Shown: piece after piece, positions 1 to 5,631 of the stretch
Layout of the letters: every line of letters begins with the position of its first letter
Numbering within the stretch: position 1 is the first letter of the stretch
Source: Chloroflexota bacterium
GTDB taxonomy: Bacteria; Chloroflexota; Anaerolineae; UBA7937
Assembly: GCA_003453555.1 (NCBI GenBank)
Contig: DMLA01000043.1
Coordinates: 1 to 7,095 of the forward strand
Length of the DNA: 7,095 nt
Direction of reading: 5' to 3'
Made by a program: the position numbers and the translations under genes
Notes under the pieces: generated by a model
Seen by the model: only the letters and a program-made list of their open reading frames with translations
What the model was told of the DNA's origin: nothing
Databases searched by the model: none

Positions 1-810
1 TCGTTGGCGCGCGACTTGCTGGGGGGCGCCAGGCCGGCCGCCATCGGCGTGAGCTTCGGCGGCCCAGTGAACGCGGCGGAGGGCGCTGTCCTTCTCTCCC
101 ATCACGTGCCGGGCTGGGAGAACGTCCCACTGCGCGAGCAGCTGGTGGCGCGATTTGGGGTGCCCGCTGCGGTGGACAACGACGCCAACGTCGCGGCCCT
201 GGGGGAGTGGCGTTTTGGAGCGGGGCAAGGCTGCCATAGCCTCCTCTACATCACGGTCAGCACCGGCATCGGCGGAGGGTGGATCCTGGATAGGAGGATC
301 TATCACGGAGCCGATAGCCTGGCGGGCGAGATCGGCCACATGACCGTTCAACCCGGCGGGCCGGTCTGCACCTGCGGGCGGCGCGGCTGCCTAGAGGCGG
401 TCGCCGCTGGCGCGGCCATTGCCCGGAGAGCACGAGATCGCCTGACAGCGGAGCCTCAGGTGGGGGAGATTCTACGCGGGTTGGTGGGCGGCGATGCAGG
501 GGCTGTCACGGCCAAGCAGGTGAGCCAGGCCGCGGAGGCCGGCGACGAGTTGGCGCAGCAGGTGCTCGAGGAAGCAGCGCAAGCGTTGGGGTTCGGCATC
601 GGCTGTGCCATCGCCCTGATGAACCCGGAGCGCGTCGTGGTGGGCGGCGGCGTGGCCAAATCAGGGGAGCGCTACTTCCAGGTCGTGCGGGCTGCTGCAC
701 GGGAGAACGTTTTGCAGGGGATGAGGGTGGACATCGTGCCAGCCGCGCTGGGCGACGACGCCCCGCTTTGGGGAGCCATCGCCCTGGCAGAGGGGTTATT
801 GCCGCACTGA
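1..810 (+). CDS. ROK-family sugar kinase (glucokinase-like), 5' partial
   Basis: Probable ATP-dependent cytoplasmic kinase of a hexose or N-acyl-hexosamine. The reading frame is open to base 1, so the true start and the N-terminal DxGGT phosphate-binding motif lie outside the window. The visible 269 residues, against about 310-320 for the family, fit the loss of roughly 50. Seen here: the GVSFGGPVN segment, the VDNDANVAALGE motif with the likely catalytic Asp at bases 181-183, the STGIGGG loop, and the ROK zinc signature. In that signature His of GEIGH lies at 337-339 and CTCGRRGC at 367-390 supplies the Cys ligands. NPERVVVGGGVA near 619-657 is the C-terminal nucleotide-binding segment. The TTG near base 4 is not a credible start because homology already runs through it. 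It is the first visible gene of a four-gene operon; the next begins 7 bases after its stop. ROK transcription repressors share this fold, but the missing 5' end prevents checking for a DNA-binding domain. The exact sugar is not determinable. Confidence 0.9.
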   Translation, partial: SLARDLLGGARPAAIGVSFGGPVNAAEGAVLLSHHVPGWENVPLREQLVARFGVPAAVDNDANVAALGEWRFGAGQGCHSLLYITVSTGIGGGWILDRRIYHGADSLAGEIGHMTVQPGGPVCTCGRRGCLEAVAAGAAIARRARDRLTAEPQVGEILRGLVGGDAGAVTAKQVSQAAEAGDELAQQVLEEAAQALGFGIGCAIALMNPERVVVGGGVAKSGERYFQVVRAAARENVLQGMRVDIVPAALGDDAPLWGAIALAEGLLPH

Positions 811-817
811 GGTGGAG

Positions 818-1627
818 ATGACCATTGAAATCATCAACCCCTACATCGAGCGGGGCCACATCCGGCACGCGCTCTTCGACTTCGACGGCACCGTTTCCCT
901 GATCCGCGAGGGGTGGCAGGGGGTGATGATCCCTATGATGGTCGAACTCTTGATGCAGACGCCCAAACACGAGAGTGAAGCCGAATTGCGCGCCCTCGTC
1001 ACCGAATTCGTCGAGCGGCTGACTGGCAAGCAGACCATCTACCAGATGATCCAACTCTGTGATGAGATCGAAAAGCGCGGCGGCCAGCCCCTCGACCCCC
1101 TGGCCTACAAGCGGATGTACCACGACCGGCTGTGGGAGCACATCGAGGGCCGCATCGCCGCCCTCAAATCCGGGCGGGTGTCACCGGAGGAGATGATGGT
1201 CCCAGGCTCTGTGGCGATGATCAAGGCGATGCGAGCGCGGGGCGTGATGTGTTACTTGGCCTCAGGCACCGACGAAACGTGCGTGCTGGACGAGGCTGCA
1301 GTGCTAGGCCTGCTACCATACTTTGCTGGTATCTACGGCGCGCTGGACGAGTACAAACGTTACTCGAAGAAGATGGTAATCGAGCGCATCATCAATGAGA
1401 ACCACTTGAGAGGGAGCGAGTTCGTGGCCTTCGGCGATGGATTCGTGGAGATCGAGAACGCCAAGGCTGTGGGCGGCATGGCCGTGGGGGTGGCCTCCAA
1501 CGAGTCGGCTCGTTGTGGGGTCAGCGAGTGGAAGCGGAGACGCCTGATCCAGGCCGGCGCTGACATCATCATCCCCGATTTCCGCGAACACGAGCGCTTG
1601 GTGGCTTACCTGTTTGCGGAGGAGTAG
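818..1627 (+). CDS. HAD-superfamily hydrolase (probable sugar phosphate phosphatase)
   Basis: Haloacid-dehalogenase-fold enzyme, probably a cytoplasmic phosphatase acting on a phosphorylated metabolite. All four HAD motifs are visible, counting from the ATG at 818. Motif I is FDFDGTVS with nucleophile Asp21 and acid/base Asp23. Motif II is LASGT with Ser149. Motif III Lys is at 184/185 (SKKMV). Motif IV is GDGFVE with Asp207 and Glu211. About 125 residues between motifs I and II, predicted mostly helical, form a C1-type cap, which usually selects small soluble substrates. Length is 269 residues. A GTG at 812 is also in frame, but ATG 818 is preferred because the GAGGTG at 809-814 overlaps the GTG and can serve as ribosome binding site for the ATG, though the gap is short. 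It sits between a ROK kinase and a deoxyhypusine-synthase-like gene in one operon, so dephosphorylation of a sugar intermediate made by a neighbouring kinase is the simplest guess. The substrate is unknown. Confidence 0.85.
   Translation: MTIEIINPYIERGHIRHALFDFDGTVSLIREGWQGVMIPMMVELLMQTPKHESEAELRALVTEFVERLTGKQTIYQMIQLCDEIEKRGGQPLDPLAYKRMYHDRLWEHIEGRIAALKSGRVSPEEMMVPGSVAMIKAMRARGVMCYLASGTDETCVLDEAAVLGLLPYFAGIYGALDEYKRYSKKMVIERIINENHLRGSEFVAFGDGFVEIENAKAVGGMAVGVASNESARCGVSEWKRRRLIQAGADIIIPDFREHERLVAYLFAEE
1618..1624 (+). promoter_or_regulatory. Ribosome binding site inside the end of the HAD gene
   Basis: GGAGGAG lies 5 bases before the ATG at 1630 and overlaps the last codons and approach to the stop of the HAD gene. 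It supports that start and suggests translational coupling of the two genes. Confidence 0.7.
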
Positions 1628-1629
1628 CA

Positions 1630-2601
1630 ATGCCATACCCGCTTTTCGACCGTAGCCGCCTGAGGCTCAAGCCTCTGGCGGAGCGGGTGCACGACATGAC
1701 TCTGGCCGAGGTGCTACCCCTGGATGCGCCGGTGCCCTCCTTCGAGGATTCAAACCTAGAGCAGGTGGCCGAGCGCGTTGTGCGAGCACATCGGTCTGGA
1801 GGAGAGGTCATCCTGATGATGGGCGCCCATGTCATCAAACGCGGCCTATCACGGTTTGTCATTGACCTGATGGAACGGGGCATCGTTACCCACATCGGCA
1901 TGAACGGCGCCGGGCCCATCCACGACTTTGAACTGGCCCTCATCGGAGCGACCACCGAGAGCGTGGCTCGCTACATCCGGGAGGGGCAGTTCGGGCTGTG
2001 GGAGGAGACCGGACGCCTCAACGTGGCCATCAAGCAGGGGGCGCACGACGGCCTGGGGATGGGCGAGGCGGTGGGGCGTATGATTGAGGAGGAGCAACTC
2101 CCGCATCGTGACGTGAGCATCCTGGCGGCGGGCTACAGGCTGCAGGTGCCCGTGACGGCTCACGTGGGCATCGGCTATGACATCATCCACGAGCATCCCA
2201 ACTGCGACGGGGCAGCGCTGGGCGAAACCTCTTACCGTGATTTCCTGATCCTGGCCCACACCGTCTCCAATCTCCAGGGCGGGGTGCTCTTGAACTTCGG
2301 CACGGCCGTTATGGGCCCAGAGGTCTTCCTCAAAGCCCTGGCCATGGCCCGCAACGTGGCCCCGCTGGAGGGGCGGCGCATCAATCGCTTCACCACCGCT
2401 GTCTTCGACCTCGTGGATCTGGGCCCCGATTGGCGCCGCGAGGTGCCCAAATCCGACCCTCGCTACTACTTCCGGCCCTGCAAGACCATCCTGGTGCGTA
2501 CTGTCCAGGAGGGCGGCGAGAGCTTCTACATCCACGGTGACCACCAGGCCACGTTGCTGAATCTATATCGCCGAGTGGTTGCGCTCTTGGGCAAAGAGTG
2601 A
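1630..2601 (+). CDS. Deoxyhypusine synthase-like protein of unknown reaction
   Basis: A 323-residue soluble protein that I place, with moderate confidence, in the deoxyhypusine synthase (DHS)-like NAD/FAD-binding fold group. The layout resembles DHS. Residues 58-80 form a strand-helix unit (GGEVILMMGAHVIKRGL). Residues 89-103 (IGMNGAGPIHDFELA) correspond in position and style to the TTAGGIEEDF segment of DHS. Residues 215-239 (LQGGVLLNFGTAVMGPEVFLKA) carry a Gly-rich loop followed by a Pro-Glu helix. VTAHVGIGYDIIHEHP at 175-190 is a further likely active-site stretch with several His and Asp. The catalytic-Lys motif of true DHS (WGK) is not evident, and bacteria lack the eIF5A substrate, so protein modification is unlikely. 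The start is supported by GGAGGAG upstream. Its place between a HAD phosphatase and an RfaE-like kinase points to sugar-phosphate metabolism, possibly an NAD-dependent step, but that is inference. No membrane segment or signal peptide is seen. Confidence 0.6.
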   Translation: MPYPLFDRSRLRLKPLAERVHDMTLAEVLPLDAPVPSFEDSNLEQVAERVVRAHRSGGEVILMMGAHVIKRGLSRFVIDLMERGIVTHIGMNGAGPIHDFELALIGATTESVARYIREGQFGLWEETGRLNVAIKQGAHDGLGMGEAVGRMIEEEQLPHRDVSILAAGYRLQVPVTAHVGIGYDIIHEHPNCDGAALGETSYRDFLILAHTVSNLQGGVLLNFGTAVMGPEVFLKALAMARNVAPLEGRRINRFTTAVFDLVDLGPDWRREVPKSDPRYYFRPCKTILVRTVQEGGESFYIHGDHQATLLNLYRRVVALLGKE

Positions 2602-2613
2602 GGGGCCGAGGCT

Positions 2614-3681
2614 ATGAACCAGGCACGGCTCGATGAATTGCTGAACCGATTCCCCCACCTCCGCGTGCTGGTCGTGGGCGACTTTTTTCTGGACAAGCAC
2701 TTGGTCATTGACCGGCGACTAAGGGAGGTCTCGCTGGAGACGGGCCTGGAGGCCTACCAGGTGGTTGACATCCGATGCAGCCCTGGCGCGGCCGGGACGG
2801 TCACCTCTAATCTCCGGGCATTAGGTGTAAAGGTCACGGCGTTGGGCGTCATCGGCGACGACGGCGAGGGTTACGAGCTCAGGCGGGGGTTGATCGAGAG
2901 AGGGGTGGACATCGAGCCGCTCATCCAGTGGTCTGATCTCTTCACGCCGACTTACACCAAGCCGAGAATGCGGGAAGCTGACGGCCGAGAGTATGAGATC
3001 CAGCGGCTGGACATCAAGAACCGTATACCGTTGCCGACGGAAGTGGAGGAGGAGGTCATCGCACGTCTGCGGACCCTGGTGCCGAAGGTGGACGCGGTGG
3101 TCGTCGCCGACCAGGTGCAGGAGCGCAACTGTGGCGTGATTACCGACCGGGTGCGAGAGGAGATAGGGCGATTGGCGCTTCGCTGTCCGGGCAAAATCTT
3201 CGCTGCCGACTCCCGCGAGCGGATCGGGCTCTTCCGGGACGTTATCATCAAGCCCAACCGGCGTGAGGCGATCTTGGCCATGCAGCCAGATTGGAAAGGC
3301 GAGTTCACTCTGGAGATGGCCAGGGAGTGCAGCGCGGAGCTCTTCCGCCGCAACCAGAAACCGGTCTTCCTCACCGCTGGACCTCATGGCATCTTCCTGT
3401 TCACCGAAAAGGGCTGCCAACACGTTCTGGCCGTGCCGGTAGAGGGCGAGATAGACATCGTCGGGGCGGGCGACAGCGTGATGGCCGGCGTCGTGTCAGC
3501 GCTGTGCAGCGGAGCCGAGCCTGAGGAAGCGGCCTTGCTGGGCAACATCGTCGCCTCCATCACCATCCAGCAGATAGGCACCACCGGCACGGCTTCTCCG
3601 ACGCAAGTGAGGGAACGATTCGATTATTTGAAGAAAACCACCTCCTCCCGCAGCCTCCCGACCGGGGCCTTGAAGGGCTAA
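2614..3681 (+). CDS. PfkB-family sugar kinase, RfaE/HldE kinase-domain type
   Basis: Ribokinase-fold ATP-dependent sugar kinase, closest in motif style to the kinase half of HldE/RfaE (D-glycero-beta-D-manno-heptose-7-phosphate kinase). In the 355 residues: VLVVGDFFLDK at 18-28, a substrate-side SPGAAG at 56-61 in place of the usual PGGAAN, KPNRREA at 213-219, and the PfkB signature DIVGAGDS at 281-288 with catalytic-base Asp287. IGTTGTAS at 321-328 matches the C-terminal IGT.GT motif of RfaE kinases. The nucleotidyltransferase domain that follows the kinase in E. coli HldE is absent: the protein ends about 30 residues after IGTTGT. Adenylylation, if it occurs, must therefore use a separate protein outside the window. 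The ATG is 12 bases after the previous stop with GAGGGG at about 2600-2605 as ribosome binding site. Last gene of the operon. Another PfkB sugar substrate remains possible. Confidence 0.85.
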   Translation: MNQARLDELLNRFPHLRVLVVGDFFLDKHLVIDRRLREVSLETGLEAYQVVDIRCSPGAAGTVTSNLRALGVKVTALGVIGDDGEGYELRRGLIERGVDIEPLIQWSDLFTPTYTKPRMREADGREYEIQRLDIKNRIPLPTEVEEEVIARLRTLVPKVDAVVVADQVQERNCGVITDRVREEIGRLALRCPGKIFAADSRERIGLFRDVIIKPNRREAILAMQPDWKGEFTLEMARECSAELFRRNQKPVFLTAGPHGIFLFTEKGCQHVLAVPVEGEIDIVGAGDSVMAGVVSALCSGAEPEEAALLGNIVASITIQQIGTTGTASPTQVRERFDYLKKTTSSRSLPTGALKG

Positions 3682-3947
3682 GCATCCGCTATACCAGGGT
3701 TGATATATAGTCGAGGACCCTTCCTCGGCATCGATCAGCCAACCATATGCTAAGGCTCCATCTCCAAGATACAGGAACAAGCCTGGTGGAATCATAAGAT
3801 CGCTCATTCTATGGAGGGCTGCAATGCGGCGCTGTCACCTGCGCCCTAGCCGCCAATGTCTCTAGATCTGCAAGGCAAGCACTCAGAGGGCATCGGCCCC
3901 ACAGGGTCGGGGTCGCGACCCAGTTGCGGCTTTCGCTTCGGGGTTCC
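3682..3947. other. Intergenic region with no intact gene
   Basis: All frames on both strands are short or interrupted. Besides the hairpin near 3710 it contains a perfect 12-base palindrome, GGGTCGCGACCC, at 3910-3921. A minus-strand open frame starting at 3807 has a protein-like stretch (LMIPPGLFLYLGDGALAYGW) but then runs through the end of the kinase gene in antisense. I do not recognise it, and it could be the debris of another gene. Bases near 3922-3942 may belong to the isomerase remnant that follows. Confidence 0.5.
3710..3729 (+). terminator. Possible stem-loop after the kinase operon
   Basis: An 8-base-pair hairpin (arms 3710-3717 and 3722-3729, loop CCCT, one G-T wobble) begins 28 bases after the stop of the PfkB-type gene, where an operon terminator would be expected. 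No T-tract follows, so a classical intrinsic terminator is not shown. It may be chance. Confidence 0.3.
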
Positions 3948-4085
3948 GAGGGCCAAGTTAATTGGCGGCGCGTCGTGAAAGCCTTTGTGACCGTAGGTTA
4001 TGATTACGTGCTCTCCTGCGAATGCGAAGACCCCGTGATGTCCCGAGAGGATGGCGTAGAGCAGTGCATCGAGTATGGTGATTAA
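3948..4085 (+). pseudogene. C-terminal remnant of a sugar phosphate isomerase/epimerase
   Basis: This stretch reads as a 45-codon open tail ending at TAA 4083-4085, with no start of its own. The translation (EGQVNWRRVVKAF, then VGYDYVLSCECEDPVMSRE, then DGVEQCIEYGD) matches the end of TIM-barrel sugar phosphate isomerases/epimerases of the IolE/AP-endonuclease-2 type. These typically end W..fv.aLr..GYdgvLSIEHEDplmsreEGl.kav.fL. The H of the usual EHED is Cys here, and the last few residues of the usual helix are gone. A weaker match to the preceding SW.FR.vG segment can be read at about 3922-3942 in a different frame, suggesting a frameshift near 3943. The rest of the barrel, over 200 codons, is not found upstream. 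It lies directly before a Gfo/Idh/MocA gene, the classic neighbour of this family, which supports the reading. Not expected to be functional. Confidence 0.6.
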
Positions 4086-4114
4086 CAAACCGCTTCAGGC
4101 AGTATGGTGGTAAG

Positions 4115-4121
4115 AAAGGAG
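4115..4121 (+). promoter_or_regulatory. Strong ribosome binding site deciding the oxidoreductase start
   Basis: AAAGGAG lies 5 bases before the ATG at 4127. An alternative in-frame GTG at 4121 overlaps this site and has no site of its own, so the ATG is chosen. Confidence 0.8.
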
Positions 4122-4126
4122 TGAAC

Positions 4127-5281
4127 ATGCGTAGGACAATCAACATCGGCCTGGTGGGCTATGGGTTCATGGGCCGTGCTCACTCTACTGCCTATCGGCA
4201 GGTCTGCCCCTTTTTCCGTCCCGGGCTGAAACCCGTAATGAAGGCTATCTGTGGCCGTAACGAGGCAGCGGTGCGTCAGGCAGCTGACAGCCTTGGTTGG
4301 CAAACCTATGAGACTTCCTGGGAGCAACTGGTTAACCGGGAGGACATAGACCTGATCGACATCTGTACCCCTGGTGGCAGTCACCGTGATATCGCGGTTG
4401 CGGCTGCCGAGGCGGGAAAACATGTCTTCTGCGAGAAGCCTCTGGCCAACAGCTTAGGGGAGGCCAAGGAGATGTTGGCCGCAGTGGAAGCAGCGGGGGT
4501 GAAGCACATGGTGAATTTCAACTACCGCCGAGTACCCGCGGTCCAGCTAGCCAAGCAACTGATCGACGAGGGGGCAATCGGCGAGATCCGCCATTGGCGA
4601 GCCGTCTATTTGCAAGATTGGATCGTCGATCCCCAGTTTCCTCTAGTCTGGCGCTTGCGAAGGGAAGAGGCAGGCTCTGGGGCCCTGGGTGACATTGGGG
4701 CTCACATAGTTGACCTCGCCCGGTTCCTGGTAGGGGAAATCACTGATGTGGTGGGGATGAGTGCCACCTTCATCAAAGAACGGCCCCTCCCTATCGACAT
4801 GATGGGTCTGACAGCCGCGGCTGGCGCTCAACGGGGCAAGGTGACTGTAGACGATGGCGCGGCCTTTTTGGCGCATTTCGACAAGGGGGCTATTGGTACC
4901 TTTGAAGCAACTCGCTTCGCCACCGGTCGCAAGAACTACCAGCGCTTCGAAATAAATGGTAGCCGAGGTAGTCTGGTCTTCAACCTCGAGCGAATGAACG
5001 AGCTCCAGTTTTACTCCCTTGATGATGCACCCCATTTCCAGGGGTTTCGGACCGTTCTTGTCACAGAGAGCGTTCACCCCTACGTCAGCGCTTGGTGGCC
5101 CCCCGGTCACGGCCTTGGTTATGAGCACACGTTCACCCATGCAGTGGCTGATCTTCTGAACGCCCTTGCCAAAGATAGGATGCCCCAGCCAGACTTCGCA
5201 GAAGGTGTTAGGGTTCAGGCTGTATTGGAGGCAGTTGAGGAATCCTGGGCGCAGAAGAAGTGGGTCCAGGTGAAAGAATAG
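4127..5281 (+). CDS. Gfo/Idh/MocA-family NAD(P)-dependent sugar oxidoreductase
   Basis: Predicted cytoplasmic dehydrogenase that oxidises or reduces a sugar, inositol or sugar-derived alcohol with NAD(P). The 384-residue length is usual for the family. An N-terminal Rossmann domain has GYGFMG at 11-16, and the strand before CTPGGSH at 80-86 contacts the cofactor. The catalytic EKP motif is at 103-105 (HVFCEKPLANS) and FNYRR is at 131-135. The C-terminal alpha/beta domain carries GALGDIGAHIVDLARF at 185-200, holding the family's active-site Asp and His (His193). Both domains appear complete, and the C-terminus (AVLEAVEESWAQKKWVQV) is typical. The gene stands alone: a dead isomerase/epimerase tail ends 41 bases before its start, and a decayed HD-GYP fragment begins at its stop. 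It may be the surviving member of a former sugar-use cluster. The substrate cannot be told from sequence. Confidence 0.92.
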   Translation: MRRTINIGLVGYGFMGRAHSTAYRQVCPFFRPGLKPVMKAICGRNEAAVRQAADSLGWQTYETSWEQLVNREDIDLIDICTPGGSHRDIAVAAAEAGKHVFCEKPLANSLGEAKEMLAAVEAAGVKHMVNFNYRRVPAVQLAKQLIDEGAIGEIRHWRAVYLQDWIVDPQFPLVWRLRREEAGSGALGDIGAHIVDLARFLVGEITDVVGMSATFIKERPLPIDMMGLTAAAGAQRGKVTVDDGAAFLAHFDKGAIGTFEATRFATGRKNYQRFEINGSRGSLVFNLERMNELQFYSLDDAPHFQGFRTVLVTESVHPYVSAWWPPGHGLGYEHTFTHAVADLLNALAKDRMPQPDFAEGVRVQAVLEAVEESWAQKKWVQVKE

Positions 5282-5283
5282 GT

Positions 5284-5600
5284 CCTCGCCTCGAAGATCT
5301 CCGATTGGCCGGTATTCTCCACGATATCGAGAGATCGGCGTTCTGGACGCAATGTTGAACAATCTTTTTAGACTCACTGCAGCGGAGATGGTGATGGTGG
5401 CGACTCATCCTGTCATCGCCTCGGATCTGGTGGCCAAGATCGACGCCCTGGCTCGTCTGGCCCCCATAATCAAGCACCATCACGAACGATATAACGGGAC
5501 TGGTTATCCCGATGGGCTCAAGAGAGAGGAGATCCCCTTGGGGGCTCGCATTTTGGCTGTGCCCGACAGTTTCGAGGCATTGACCGCCGAGCGGCCTTGA
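5284..5600 (+). pseudogene. HD-GYP domain fragment (cyclic-di-GMP phosphodiesterase), frameshifted
   Basis: Remnant of an HD-GYP domain, which in intact proteins hydrolyses c-di-GMP. The first part (LEDLRLAGILHDI, 5290-5328) is in one frame. The second part (EIGVLDAML through LTAAEMVMVATHPVIASDLV to the end) is in another frame from 5331. One missing base at about 5329-5330, within the HDIGK motif, explains the shift. The GYP part is well preserved: APIIKHHHERYNGTGYPDGL, then EEIPLGARILAVPDSFEALTAERP, then TGA at 5598. The usual HHERWDGTGYP has Asn for Asp here, and VPDSF replaces the common VADAF. The N-terminal portion of the domain and any sensor region are missing, and the usual ending RPYR plus the terminal helix are cut. 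An ATG at 5352 would permit an 82-residue product without the HD pair, so catalytic activity is not expected. Similarity starts within a few bases of the oxidoreductase stop, which suggests a deletion junction. Confidence 0.82.
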
Positions 5601-5603
5601 ACC

Positions 5604-5631
5604 GAAGGGACTGTGAGCCCCACTACCCTTC
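5604..5631. terminator. Possible stem-loop between convergent genes
   Basis: GAAGGG at 5604-5609 and CCCTTC at 5626-5631 are complementary, and GTG 5613-5615 can pair with CAC 5621-5623 inside. The structure lies just beyond the stop of the minus-strand ATPase gene and after the HD-GYP fragment. Without a T-tract its role as a terminator is only a possibility. Confidence 0.3.

Noticed and set aside
506..1141. Long minus-strand frame (211 codons) across the ROK and HAD genes
   Set aside because: Antisense shadow of two genes with clear family motifs, a common artefact in GC-rich DNA.
1849..2544. Long minus-strand frame (231 codons) opposite the DHS-like gene
   Set aside because: The plus frame has structured motifs, a ribosome binding site and operon spacing; the minus frame is a mirror of it with no recognisable domain.
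3496..3807. Minus-strand 103-codon frame overlapping the end of the PfkB-type kinase gene
   Set aside because: Its larger part is antisense to well-supported coding sequence. The first 40 residues look protein-like but are not recognised, so it is mentioned only under the intergenic region.
3846..4088. 80-codon minus-strand open frame in the gap before the oxidoreductase
   Set aside because: It is antisense to the isomerase remnant on the plus strand, which has recognisable family similarity. The minus frame starts from TTG, has no ribosome binding site I can see, and resembles nothing I know.
4643..5377. Long minus-strand frame (244 codons) opposite the oxidoreductase
   Set aside because: Antisense to a complete Gfo/Idh/MocA gene and to the HD-GYP fragment; no family features.
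5352..5600. An intact small HD-GYP protein starting at ATG 5352
   Set aside because: Similarity to the domain continues upstream of this ATG through a frameshift, and the product would lack the HD metal ligands and the C-terminal helix, so a pseudogene is the better reading.
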